NCBI RefSeq assembly: GCF_001612785.1
Contig: NZ_BDBC01000017.1
Coordinates: 1 to 64,000 of the forward strand
Direction of reading: 5' to 3'
DNA length: 64,000 bases
DNA from: Nocardia beijingensis NBRC 16342
GTDB taxonomy: Bacteria > Actinomycetota > Actinomycetes > Mycobacteriales > Mycobacteriaceae
Part shown: positions 1 through 8,430 of the stretch, piece after piece
How the letters are laid out: each line of letters starts with the position of its first letter
Numbering within the stretch: position 1 is the first letter of the stretch
The notes under the pieces: model-generated
The model's database searches: none
Told to the model about the DNA's origin: nothing
The model's input: only the letters and a program-made list of their open reading frames with translations
Translations under genes and position numbers: made by a program

Positions 1-27
1 CAAATCCAACCCAGTATTTTGTTGCGC

Positions 28-1155
28 ATGGCCCGAACTTTGCTGGTTACCAATGATTTCCCGCCGCGGCCGGGAGGTATCCAGTCGTATCTGCAGGCGC
101 TGGCCGGTGAACTGCCGCCGGATGACCTGGTGGTCTACGCGCCGCGCTGGCGCGGCGACAGCCATCTGAAGTTCGATGCCGGGCAGAAGTTCCAGGTCGT
201 TCGTCATCCCACCACGCTGATGCTGCCGACTCCGCTCGTGCTGCGCCGCGCCGCGCGGCTGTTGCGCAGCGAGCAGTGCGACACGGTGTGGTTCGGGGCG
301 GCGGCGCCGTTGGCGCTGATGTCGCCCGCGCTGCGCCGTGCGGGCGCCGATCGCGTTCTGGCCAGCACCCACGGCCACGAGGTCGGCTGGTCGATGCTGC
401 CCGGCGCCAGGCAGGCGCTGCGGGCCATCGGCGAGCACACCGATGTGGTCACCTATGTCAGCCGCTACACCCGCCGCCGGTTCGCGTCCGCGTTCGGCCC
501 GAACGCGGCGCTCGAGTATCTGCCGCCCGGCGTCGACTCCGAGGTCTTCCGCCCGGATCCCGCCGCGCGCGCGGAGCTGCGCGCCCGGTACGGCTTGGGC
601 GATCGGCCGACCATCCTGTGCCTGTCCCGGCTGGTGCCGCGCAAGGGCCAGGACGCGCTGATCCTGGCGATGCGCGATATCCGTGAGCGAGTGCGGGGCG
701 CGGTCCTGGTGATCGCGGGTGGCGGCCCGTTCGAGGACAAGCTGCGTGCCCTCGCGGTCGCCGCGGGCGTCACCGAGGACGTGGTGTTCACCGGCCGCGT
801 CCCGTCCGGCGAGCTGGCCGCGCATCACACGCTGGCGGACGTCTTCGCCATGCCGTGCCGGACCAGGGGCGCGGGGCTGGACGTGGAGGGGCTCGGCATC
901 GTCTACCTGGAGGCGTCGGCGTCCGGCGTCCCGGTGGTCGCGGGCAATTCCGGCGGCGCGCCGGAGACGGTGATCGAGGGCGAGACCGGTCGCGTGGTGG
1001 ACGGCCGTTCGGTGCAGCAGATCGCCGACGCCCTGGTGGAGATCCTGTCCGACCGGGACGCCGCCGCGCGGATGGGCGCGGCGGGACGCGCGTTCGTCGA
1101 GCGGCAGTGGCGGTGGGACGTGCTGGGCGCGCGCCTGCGACAGCTGCTGCGGTGA
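28..1155 (+). CDS. pimB: GDP-mannose-dependent phosphatidylinositol mannosyltransferase PimB'
   Basis: A 375-residue GT-B (GT4) glycosyltransferase. The N-terminal sugar-acceptor half opens with LLVTNDFPPRPGGIQSYL, typical of PimB' and related enzymes. The C-terminal half has the donor-binding segment LSRLVPRKGQD and the nucleotide-sugar loop ending SGGAPETVIEG. In mycolata this enzyme adds the second mannose to phosphatidylinositol monomannoside at the inner membrane face, an early step to PIMs, lipomannan and lipoarabinomannan. Length and neighbours match M. tuberculosis Rv2188c. ATG 28 is chosen over an in-frame TTG at 19 because family members begin at MARTLLVTND. Only 27 bases lie upstream, so its promoter is outside the window. 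Confidence 0.9.
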   Translation: MARTLLVTNDFPPRPGGIQSYLQALAGELPPDDLVVYAPRWRGDSHLKFDAGQKFQVVRHPTTLMLPTPLVLRRAARLLRSEQCDTVWFGAAAPLALMSPALRRAGADRVLASTHGHEVGWSMLPGARQALRAIGEHTDVVTYVSRYTRRRFASAFGPNAALEYLPPGVDSEVFRPDPAARAELRARYGLGDRPTILCLSRLVPRKGQDALILAMRDIRERVRGAVLVIAGGGPFEDKLRALAVAAGVTEDVVFTGRVPSGELAAHHTLADVFAMPCRTRGAGLDVEGLGIVYLEASASGVPVVAGNSGGAPETVIEGETGRVVDGRSVQQIADALVEILSDRDAAARMGAAGRAFVERQWRWDVLGARLRQLLR

Positions 1156-1184
1156 TCCGCGTCGCATCTACTACGCTCAGCGGA

Positions 1185-1568
1185 GTGAGCAGTATCCAGG
1201 TCGCAGACCAGACCTTCGTCGCCGCATCGGGTGCCGCCGTGGCCGAGCTGCTGGCGGGACCGACCAATTGGCGCCGCTGGTGGCCGGACCTGGCCCTGGA
1301 GGTCAGGGAGGATCGGGGCGAGAAGGGTATCCGCTGGTCGGTGACGGGTGCGCTGACCGGGACCATGGAAGTGTGGCTGGAACCTTCGCTCGACGGGGTG
1401 ATCCTGCACTACTTCTTGCACGCCGAGCCGCAGCCCGCGCTGCCCGGGGGCAAGCTGGCCGCCGCCAACCGGGCGCGCCGGGTCGCGGGCAGGAACATGT
1501 CGTTCGAGTTGAAGTCCCGGTTGGAGGCGGGCCGTCCCGCCGGTGTCACTCCCGCGCCCCAGCCTTGA
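1185..1568 (+). CDS. SRPBCC (polyketide cyclase/START-like) family protein
   Basis: A 127-residue small protein with the pattern of an SRPBCC hydrophobic-ligand-binding fold: an N-terminal helix with NWRRWWPDL, then alternating beta strands, and a C-terminal helix ending in an R-rich tail. It corresponds in place and size to M. tuberculosis Rv2186c. No enzymatic function is established. GTG 1185 gives the family length; an in-frame GTG at 1152 overlaps the pimB stop and would add 11 residues. It belongs to the pimB operon and is followed by a second SRPBCC gene, which suggests handling of a lipid or isoprenoid intermediate, but that is inference. Confidence 0.7.
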   Translation: MSSIQVADQTFVAASGAAVAELLAGPTNWRRWWPDLALEVREDRGEKGIRWSVTGALTGTMEVWLEPSLDGVILHYFLHAEPQPALPGGKLAAANRARRVAGRNMSFELKSRLEAGRPAGVTPAPQP

Positions 1569-1605
1569 TCCACCGGCAACGACGCTGAAAGGAACCGCTG
1601 TCCGC

Positions 1606-2040
1606 ATGGCCGACAGGACCCAGAGATCGATTGTCATCGAGGCCCCGTCGCAGCAGGTGATGTCCGTCATCGCCGATCTGGAGTCCTACCCGGAGTGGGT
1701 GTCCGCGGCGAAGTCGGTGGAGGTGCTGGAGACGGGGCCGGACGGTATGGCAAAGACCGCGCGATTCGTGCTGGACGCCGGGGTGGTCAAGGACACCTAC
1801 GTGCTGTCCTACGACTGGCGCGCCGACCGCAAGGCGGTCAGCTGGCGGCTGCTCAGCGGCGAGTTGCAGAAGGCGCAGAACGGCACCTACGAGCTGATCG
1901 AGCGGCCCGGCGGCACGGAGGTCGTCTACACGCTGACCGTCGATCTGAACATTCCGATGATCGGCATGTTCAAGCGGAAGGCCGAGAAAGTGATCACCGA
2001 TACCGCGCTGAAGGAACTGAAGAAACGGGTCGAAGGCTGA
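1606..2040 (+). CDS. SRPBCC family protein (TB16.3 / Rv2185c type)
   Basis: A 144-residue START/Bet v1-like protein, the same length as M. tuberculosis TB16.3 (Rv2185c). It starts MADRTQRSIVIEA, followed by the helix SYPEWVSAAKSVEVL and the strand-rich core typical of polyketide_cyc proteins, and ends in a long basic helix (FKRKAEKVITDTALKELKKR). A GAAAGGA ribosome site precedes ATG 1606. The last bases overlap the start of the ArsA-like gene, so the two are probably translationally coupled. The ligand is unknown. Confidence 0.8.
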   Translation: MADRTQRSIVIEAPSQQVMSVIADLESYPEWVSAAKSVEVLETGPDGMAKTARFVLDAGVVKDTYVLSYDWRADRKAVSWRLLSGELQKAQNGTYELIERPGGTEVVYTLTVDLNIPMIGMFKRKAEKVITDTALKELKKRVEG

Positions 2041-3338
2041 CCGCGCACACGACCCGGGTCGAACTGTTCGTCGGCAAGGGCGGAGTCGGCAAGACCACGC
2101 TCGCGTGCGCCACCGCGATGGCCGAGGCGGCGGCGGGCCGTCGCGTGCTGATCGCCTCGCTGGATCAGGCGCATTCGCTGGGCGACGCGCTCGGTTTCCG
2201 CTTCCCGCACGATCCCGGCACCGTCACCGGTATCGCCACCGTGCTGCCCGGCCTGGACGTGATCGAGATCGATTCGCTCGCGCTGCTGGAGGACCGGTTC
2301 CGCGACGTGGTGCGTCTGGTCTCCACCGGCCGCGGGCACGAGCACGGTTTCGACCTCGCCGCGCTGGATCCGGCGGAGCTGACCGGCTTGCCCGGCGTGC
2401 AGGAACTGCTGATGCTGGTGGAGATCGCGCAGTTCGCCGCGGAGGACGACTGGGATCTGATCGTCGTCGACTGCCCGCCCTCGGCGGACATGCTGCGCAT
2501 CGTCACCGCGCCCGGCACCCTGCTCGGCTACGTGGAACGGATCTGGCCGCCGCACGCGCGGGCGATGAGCGCCGCGGGCACCGACCTGCGGCGCGCCGTG
2601 CTCGCGGCCACGGTGGAGCGAATCGTCAAGGCGGTCACCGAAGTTCGCGATCTGCTCGCCGACCACCGGCGCACCGGCGCGCGGCTGGTCACCCTCGCCG
2701 AGCGGGTCGCGGTGGCCGAATCGCGGCGGGTGCGTTCCGCCGCGGCGCTGCTGGGCCTGCGGCTGGATGCCGTGGTGGTGAACAAGGTGCTGCCCGATCT
2801 CGCCGCGCCCGACGGAGCCGAACATCCGGCGGCGCGGTGGTATTCGGACCGGCGCGGCGAGCAATCGGCCGTCATCGCCGAGTTGCGGAGCATGATGCGG
2901 GGTATTCCGGTGGTGATCGCGCAGCACACCGGCGCCGAGCCGATCGGGCTGAATTCGCTGGCCGCGCTGTCACAGGCGATGGACTCGGCGGGCGACACCG
3001 GAGACGCTGCGCTTATGCTGAGCGACAATCAGACGGAGGTCGACGCGAGTTCCGGCGAACCGCTGGTTCTCCTGGAATCCGGCACCGGATCGCGGTCGGT
3101 GTACGCGCTGCGCATGCACCTGCCGGTGGTCGACGCCGCCACGTTGCGCCTTGGCCGAGTGGAGGACGATTTGATCGTGGGAGCGGACGGTGTCCGGCGC
3201 CGGGTACGCCTGGCGCCGGTGTTGCGGCGGTGCACGGTCGACGGCGCCGAACTCGAGGACGGATATCTGGTGGTCCGCTTCCGGCCCGATCCGCGGGTCT
3301 GGGCGCACGCGTCCGAAAGTCACGGCCATGAGCGCTGA
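2037..3338 (+). CDS. ArsA/GET3-like P-loop ATPase (Rv2184c type)
   Basis: A 433-residue ATPase with the deviant Walker A motif VGKGGVGKTTLA near residue 12 and a Walker B-like strand IVVDCPPSADMLR, as in ArsA/GET3 ATPases. It matches M. tuberculosis Rv2184c in place. The C-terminal 90 residues form a beta-rich domain (LRLGRVEDDLIVGADGVRRRVRLA) like the small ArsA C-terminal domain. The cargo is unknown. The P-loop lies so near the 5' end, with no ATG, GTG or TTG in frame between the upstream stop and the P-loop, that the likely start is CTG 2037, arranged CTGA with the previous stop. Alternative starts lie deep inside the upstream gene and look unlikely. Confidence 0.8.
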   Translation: MTAHTTRVELFVGKGGVGKTTLACATAMAEAAAGRRVLIASLDQAHSLGDALGFRFPHDPGTVTGIATVLPGLDVIEIDSLALLEDRFRDVVRLVSTGRGHEHGFDLAALDPAELTGLPGVQELLMLVEIAQFAAEDDWDLIVVDCPPSADMLRIVTAPGTLLGYVERIWPPHARAMSAAGTDLRRAVLAATVERIVKAVTEVRDLLADHRRTGARLVTLAERVAVAESRRVRSAAALLGLRLDAVVVNKVLPDLAAPDGAEHPAARWYSDRRGEQSAVIAELRSMMRGIPVVIAQHTGAEPIGLNSLAALSQAMDSAGDTGDAALMLSDNQTEVDASSGEPLVLLESGTGSRSVYALRMHLPVVDAATLRLGRVEDDLIVGADGVRRRVRLAPVLRRCTVDGAELEDGYLVVRFRPDPRVWAHASESHGHER

Positions 3339-3744
3339 TCCGCACTCGCCCAGGGGCGAGCGAGCAGGCGGCCCGACCGCGCCCGACGGTGTCGCCGAGT
3401 TCGCCGAGGAGCTGAAACTGCTGGCCGAAGCGGTGCTGGAGCGGGTCGAGCCGGTGCTGCGGCGCGCGGCCGACGGACAGGTCGAGTGGTCGAGCTGTAG
3501 CTGGTGCCCGGTGTGCGCGGCCGCGGCGCTGGTGCGCGGTGAGCATCACGAGGTGCTGGCCGCGATCGCCGATCACGGCACCGCGATCGTCACCGTGCTG
3601 CGCGAAGCGCTGGCGGGAGTGCCGGTCGAGCCCGTCATGCCCACCGACGCCGACCCGAAGACCGGCGCGCCGCATCACCACGATCGACGCGGGGACGACG
3701 ACGGCCCCCGTTACGTCGACATTCCCGTGACGATCAAGGTATGA
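3328..3744 (+). CDS. Conserved protein with CSWCPVC motif (Rv2183c type)
   Basis: A 138-residue protein overlapping the ArsA-like gene by 11 bases and the next gene by 4 bases (ATGA). The N-terminal half is helical; then comes SSCSWCPVCAAAALVRGE, a cysteine cluster that could bind a metal or act in redox. The tail is His/Asp-rich (HHHDRRGDDDG). It corresponds in position to M. tuberculosis Rv2183c, whose function is unknown. Strict co-transcription with the ArsA-like ATPase suggests the two act together. Confidence 0.75.
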   Translation: MSADPHSPRGERAGGPTAPDGVAEFAEELKLLAEAVLERVEPVLRRAADGQVEWSSCSWCPVCAAAALVRGEHHEVLAAIADHGTAIVTVLREALAGVPVEPVMPTDADPKTGAPHHHDRRGDDDGPRYVDIPVTIKV

Positions 3745-4751
3745 CGCAGCAGATGGCCGGTACGCGATCGCTGACCGTCGGAATAGACGTCGGCGGCACC
3801 AACATTCGGGCGTCGGTGATCGACGACAGCGGCGAGGTGCTCGACACGGTCCAGGCGCCGACGCCGCATTCCGCGCGAGCGCTGGAGGACGCGCTGGACC
3901 GGGCGGTGCGCGAGCTGTCCGGCAGGCATCCCATCGGCGCGGTCGGCTTGGCGGTCGCCGGGTTCATCAACGGCGACCGCTCCACCGTCCGGTTCGCCCC
4001 GCACCTGCCCTGGCAGGACGCCCCGGTCGCCCAGCGCCTCACCGAACGACTGGAACTGCCGGTGATCCTCGAGCACGACGCCAACGCGGCGATGTGGGCC
4101 GAGTACCAATTCGGCGCGGCCGCGGGCGGGCACAACGTGGTGCTCGTCGCCATCGGCACCGGTATCGGCGCGGCCCTGCTCATCGACGGCCAGCTGTACC
4201 GCGGCTCGCACGGCGTTGCGCCGGAACTGGGTCATCTGCAGGTCGTTCCGCAGGGGCGGGCCTGCCCGTGCGGCAAGCGCGGATGCTGGGAGCGCTACTG
4301 CAGCGGAACCGCTTTGGCCGAGACCGCGATCGAGATGCTGGCCAGCGACACCGTGCGCTCCGTGCTGGCCAGGGACGTGGCACGCGATCCAGGCTCGCTG
4401 ACCGGGCGGCGGGTCGCCGGCGCGGCGCAGGACGGCGACCCACTCGCTGTCCGGGTGATGGCCGACTTCGCGCGCTGGCTCGGGCTTGGGCTGGCGTTCG
4501 TCAGCGACATCTTCGATCCGGACCTGGTGGTGATCGCGGGCGGGGTGAGCAGTTCGGCGCCGCTGTTCCTGGACGAGGCGCGCGAGGAGTACGCGCGGGC
4601 GATCACGGGCGCGGGGCACCGGCCGCTGGCCCGCATCAGGACCACCCAGCTCGGCGAGGCCGCCGGCATGATCGGCGCCGCCGATCTCGCCAGGGCGGCG
4701 CTGCCCTCGGACGCGCGCAAGTCCGCGCGCGTCGCGCGGACCAGCGGTTGA
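3741..4751 (+). CDS. ROK family sugar kinase (probable glucokinase)
   Basis: A 336-residue ROK protein. It has the N-terminal ATP motif GIDVGGTNIRASVID, the catalytic region LEHDANAAMWAEY with the Asp base, and an intact zinc site formed by the His of GHLQVV and the cysteines of CPCGKRGCWERYCSG. No N-terminal winged helix is present, so it is a kinase rather than a ROK repressor. It probably phosphorylates glucose or a related hexose with ATP or polyphosphate. Its ATG overlaps the preceding stop (ATGA), placing it in the pimB operon. It is an addition relative to the M. tuberculosis locus. Confidence 0.85.
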   Translation: MTQQMAGTRSLTVGIDVGGTNIRASVIDDSGEVLDTVQAPTPHSARALEDALDRAVRELSGRHPIGAVGLAVAGFINGDRSTVRFAPHLPWQDAPVAQRLTERLELPVILEHDANAAMWAEYQFGAAAGGHNVVLVAIGTGIGAALLIDGQLYRGSHGVAPELGHLQVVPQGRACPCGKRGCWERYCSGTALAETAIEMLASDTVRSVLARDVARDPGSLTGRRVAGAAQDGDPLAVRVMADFARWLGLGLAFVSDIFDPDLVVIAGGVSSSAPLFLDEAREEYARAITGAGHRPLARIRTTQLGEAAGMIGAADLARAALPSDARKSARVARTSG

Positions 4752-4929
4752 CTCCGCCGCCGCGAGCCATCGCGGACCGCCGCGACACGCCGGTGCGCAC
4801 CATCGGTCGGCGTCGGGGCCGAAGTGTGGTGAGATTCGCCGCTGCGGTTGGATGTGATCTTGCACCAGCGGTAAAGTCGGCAATTGACGCAGGTGCCCGC
4901 TACTATCCCGGTCCCGGGGGAAGGACGTC

Positions 4930-5661
4930 ATGTTCTACTGGCTGCTGAAGTTCGTGCTGCTGGGACCGTTCATTCATCTCTACAACCGGCCTACGGTCGA
5001 AGGTGTGGAGAACATTCCGGCGGACGGGCCGGCCATCATGGCGGGTAACCACCTCTCCTTCGCCGACTGGCTGTTCGCGCCGCTGCTGAGCCCGCGGCGG
5101 ATCAACTACCTCGCCAAGGCCGAGTACTTCAACACCCCTGGCATCAAGGGCCGGTTCCAGAAGTTCTTCTTCAGCGCGTCGGGGCAGTATCCCATCGACC
5201 GCAGCGGCGCCGACGCCGCCGAGGACGCGCTGAACGCCGCCCGCAAGCTGCTCGACCAGGGCCGTCTGGTCGGCCTCTATCCCGAGGGCACCCGCTCCCC
5301 CGACGGCCGCCTGTACAAGGGCAAGACCGGCTTGGCCCGCCTGGCGCTGGAGACCGGCGTCCCCGTCATCCCGGTCGCGGTCATCGGCACCGACGAGGTC
5401 AGCCCGCCCGGACCGTTCCGCTGGCGCCGCAGGAAGGTGACCGTCAAGTTCGGCGAGCCCATCGACTTCTCCCGCTACGAAGGCATGGGCGGCAACCGCT
5501 TCGTCGAGCGCGCCGTCACCGACGAGGTCATGTACGAGCTGATGCGGCTCACCGGCCAGGAGTACGTCGACGTCTACGCCCACAGCCTGAAGAAGGGCGT
5601 CCCCAGCGGCAGCCGCCCGGCGTCCGTCTCCGTCCGCATCCCGGACACCGCCGCGGGCTGA
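4930..5661 (+). CDS. 1-acyl-sn-glycerol-3-phosphate acyltransferase (PlsC family, Rv2182c type)
   Basis: A 243-residue membrane-associated acyltransferase. It carries the HX4D motif (GNHLSFADW, residues 36-44), block II GQYPIDRSG, block III LYPEGTRSPDG and block IV VPVIPVAVIGTDE in the right order and spacing. The family transfers acyl chains to lysophosphatidate or a related glycolipid. Its place at the end of the pimB cluster fits a role in phospholipid or PIM acylation, as proposed for Rv2182c. A 178-base gap upstream, with a GGGGGAAGGA ribosome site just before ATG 4930, may hold its own promoter; no clear -35/-10 pair was recognised. A strong terminator follows. Confidence 0.85.
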   Translation: MFYWLLKFVLLGPFIHLYNRPTVEGVENIPADGPAIMAGNHLSFADWLFAPLLSPRRINYLAKAEYFNTPGIKGRFQKFFFSASGQYPIDRSGADAAEDALNAARKLLDQGRLVGLYPEGTRSPDGRLYKGKTGLARLALETGVPVIPVAVIGTDEVSPPGPFRWRRRKVTVKFGEPIDFSRYEGMGGNRFVERAVTDEVMYELMRLTGQEYVDVYAHSLKKGVPSGSRPASVSVRIPDTAAG

Positions 5662-5674
5662 CCCGAAGCCTCGC

Positions 5675-5705
5675 AACGGCCCCGAGACAGTTCTCGGGGC
5701 CGTTT
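5675..5705 (+). terminator. Rho-independent terminator after the acyltransferase
   Basis: A near-perfect hairpin with 13-base arms (AACGGCCCCGAGA ... TCTCGGGGCCGTT), a four-base loop and a short T run (GTTTTCG). It lies 14 bases after the stop codon and closes the pimB-acyltransferase cluster. Confidence 0.85.
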
Positions 5706-5977
5706 TCGTATCGGCTGAATGCCTGCCCAGCGCGGCTCCGCTACCGCGGCACCTCAGGGTGGGCCGCCGCGCCGTCGGGAAGTCCGCCGCCGCTCGAGCC
5801 GTGGCGGCCTTCCGTGTACGTCTCGGAACTTGTTGCGACGTCGAGTATTCCGAGTTCGGCAGCGTGACCGACTCCGGACGCGCAAGACGCACCGGAGGAG
5901 AGGGGCCGAGATGGCGTTGCCCACAACGTAAGGAAACGCCAAGGTTTTATTCGGCGGAGAAGGGGAGACTGCGGAGC

Positions 5978-6742
5978 ATGTTCAAGAAGTTGCTGGCGGC
6001 GGCCGGGGTCGGTGGGGCCGAAGTGGAGACCGAGTTGTTCACGCCGGGGGTGCAGCCCGGGGGCACCGTGGAGGGGGTGATCCGGTTGCGGGGCGGGGCG
6101 GTCGCGCAGGACATCACCCAGGTGGCCGTCGAGTTCGTGACCAGGGCCGAGCAGGAGTACGAGGATCACGAAGGCGTGCGCGACATCGCGTTCGGCCGTG
6201 CCGGGGTCCACGGGCCGTCGCATCTGCCCGCGGGTGCGCCGCTGGAGTTCCGGTTCGCGGCCCGCGCGCCCATGGAAACACCGATCACGTTCTACAACGG
6301 ACGGCACCTGCCCGGCACGGTGGTCTCGCTGCGCACGATCGTGGAGATCCACGGCGCGGTGGACGCCGCCGACACCGACCCGATCGGCATCGGCGCGCTG
6401 CCCGCCCAGCACGTGCTGCTGGAGGCGGTGGAGCGCTTGGGTTTTCACCTGCGCAGCGCGGACGTCGAATCGGGCCGGGTGCACAACACGCCGCAGACGC
6501 TGCCGTTCTACCAGGAGATCGAGTTCACCGGCGCACCGAACTACCCCCGCTTGAACCAGCTCGAGGTGACTTTCGTCCCGACCGACACCGGCATGAGCGT
6601 GGTCCTGGAGGCGGACAAACGCGGCGGCTGGCTCTCCGAGGGCCGCGACGTCTTCGACGCCCTGTGGGTGGACTACCAGCAGCTCGGCGGCGTGGACTGG
6701 GCGGGCGAACTGCACCACCGTATCGCGCGCCTGGCGCACTGA
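5978..6742 (+). CDS. Spo0M/SpoOM-like sporulation-control family protein
   Basis: A 254-residue protein with the Spo0M hallmark start MFKKLLAAAGVGGAEVETEL, a motif like PGVQPGGTVEGVIRLRGG, and an arrestin-like two-sheet beta domain ending in a helix (VDWAGELHHRIARL). In Bacillus, Spo0M affects sporulation and cell envelope behaviour; in non-sporulating actinomycetes its role is unknown. ATG 5978 gives the canonical N terminus. The 270 bases upstream contain no recognisable gene. Confidence 0.85.
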   Translation: MFKKLLAAAGVGGAEVETELFTPGVQPGGTVEGVIRLRGGAVAQDITQVAVEFVTRAEQEYEDHEGVRDIAFGRAGVHGPSHLPAGAPLEFRFAARAPMETPITFYNGRHLPGTVVSLRTIVEIHGAVDAADTDPIGIGALPAQHVLLEAVERLGFHLRSADVESGRVHNTPQTLPFYQEIEFTGAPNYPRLNQLEVTFVPTDTGMSVVLEADKRGGWLSEGRDVFDALWVDYQQLGGVDWAGELHHRIARLAH

Positions 6743-6812
6743 GCCCTGGTTGTTGTCCGCCCGGACCCGGCCCGTTCACGCGCCGTTGAGGTAGTCGCGG
6801 CAAGGTTGCCTC

Positions 6813-8378
6813 ATGACCGGCTCGGACTCGAGACCATCCCGGCGAACCGTACTGCGCGCCTCCGCACTCGGACTGGTGGCGGCCCCCGCGCTGGCGGCAT
6901 GCGCACGGGACGACGGCCCGGCGCTGGTGCGGCAGCGTCCGGCGCTCACCCACGGAGTCGCGGTGGGCGATCCACGCACGGACGGTGCGCTGATCTGGGC
7001 TCGCGCCGATCGCCCCGCCACGTTGCTGGTGGAAACCGCGGCTACCGAATCGTTCCGCGACCCGAAGCGTTTCACCGGGCCGCTGCTCACGCCGGAGTCC
7101 GACGGCACCGGCCGGGTACGCGTCAACGGCCTGCCCGCCGGGGAGCAGGTGCACTACCGGGTGACGCTGCGCGGCGAGGACGGCGCCACCTCCGAACCGG
7201 TCACCGGCGTCTTCCGCACCGCGCCAACGGCCGCGTCGGATATCCGGCTGCAGTGGTCCGGTGACGTCGCGGGCCAGGGGTACGGCATCAACCCGGAGCT
7301 GGGTGGCATGAAGATCTTCGCCGCCATGGCCGCCCGCGACCCGCACCTGTTCCTGCATTCCGGCGACTCGATCTATGCCGACGGACCGCTGCGGGAATCG
7401 ATCACCCTTCCCGACGGCCGGATCTGGCGCAACGTCGTGAGCGAGGCGAAAAGCGCTGTCGCGCAGACTTTGGACCAGTTCCGCGGCAACTACGCCTACA
7501 ACCTGACCGACGAGAACTACCGCCGCTTCAACAGTTCGGTCGCGCAGGTGGTGCAGTGGGACGACCACGAGACGGTGAACAACTGGTACCCCGGTGGCTT
7601 GGTCGCCGAATCCAAGGGCTACACCGAACGCGCCATGGACACCCTGGCCACCCGCTCCTGGCAGGCCTTCCACGAGTGGATGCCATTGGAACCGAGGGAA
7701 GCGGTGGACGGCCGCCTGTACCGCAAGATCGCCTACGGCCCGCTGCTCGACGTCTTCGTGCTGGACATGCGCACGAACAAGGACGCGAACACCGCGAACA
7801 CCGGACCCGACGGACGCATCTTCGGTCCGGCACAGACGAAGTGGCTCGTCGACAGCCTGCGCGAGTCCACCGCCACCTGGAAGATCATCGCCAACGACCT
7901 GCCGCTCGGCCTGGTCGTCGCGGACGGTGAGCAGAAGAACGCCACCGCATTCGAAGGACCAGCCAACGGCGATCCAGGCGCACCGTCGGGCCGGGAGCGC
8001 GAGATCGCCCAGGTGCTGTCATCGATCAAGGCGAACAAGGTGACCGGCGTCGTCTGGCTCACCGCCGACGTGCACTACACGGCGGCGCACCGCTATTCGC
8101 CCGAGCGCGCGGCCTTCACCGACTTCGACGAGTTCTGGGAGTTCGTCTCCGGCCCGCTCAACGCGGGCGCGTTCGGCCCGAACCAGCTCGACGGGACGTT
8201 CGGTCCGGAGGCGGTCTACGTCCACGCTCCGCCGGTGCAGAACAGCTCACCGCTGGACGCCTTCCAGCATTTCGGCGAGGTGCGCATCGACGGAAGATCA
8301 AGGGAACTGACCGTCGATCTGTGCGACGCCGCCGGATCCGTCCTGTTCAGCAAGAGCCTTGCGCCCGCGTCGCGATGA
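6813..8378 (+). CDS. phoD: PhoD-type alkaline phosphatase, Tat-exported
   Basis: A 521-residue secreted phosphodiesterase/phosphatase. The N terminus has a twin-arginine signal (SRRTVLRAS) with an A-rich core ending LAAC, so it may also be lipidated. A PhoD_N beta domain follows (about 40-135), then the metallophosphatase core with LFLHSGDSIYADG, QWDDHETVNNW and LTADVHYTAAH, which supply Asp, Asn and His metal ligands. The family uses Fe3+/Ca2+ to release phosphate from phosphomono- and diesters outside the cell. No clear PHO box was recognised. Confidence 0.9.
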   Translation: MTGSDSRPSRRTVLRASALGLVAAPALAACARDDGPALVRQRPALTHGVAVGDPRTDGALIWARADRPATLLVETAATESFRDPKRFTGPLLTPESDGTGRVRVNGLPAGEQVHYRVTLRGEDGATSEPVTGVFRTAPTAASDIRLQWSGDVAGQGYGINPELGGMKIFAAMAARDPHLFLHSGDSIYADGPLRESITLPDGRIWRNVVSEAKSAVAQTLDQFRGNYAYNLTDENYRRFNSSVAQVVQWDDHETVNNWYPGGLVAESKGYTERAMDTLATRSWQAFHEWMPLEPREAVDGRLYRKIAYGPLLDVFVLDMRTNKDANTANTGPDGRIFGPAQTKWLVDSLRESTATWKIIANDLPLGLVVADGEQKNATAFEGPANGDPGAPSGREREIAQVLSSIKANKVTGVVWLTADVHYTAAHRYSPERAAFTDFDEFWEFVSGPLNAGAFGPNQLDGTFGPEAVYVHAPPVQNSSPLDAFQHFGEVRIDGRSRELTVDLCDAAGSVLFSKSLAPASR

Positions 8379-8430
8379 CACCCGACTTCGGGGAAGCGGC
8401 GCGGGCCGCGCTGTGGTTAGCTTTTCTGCC

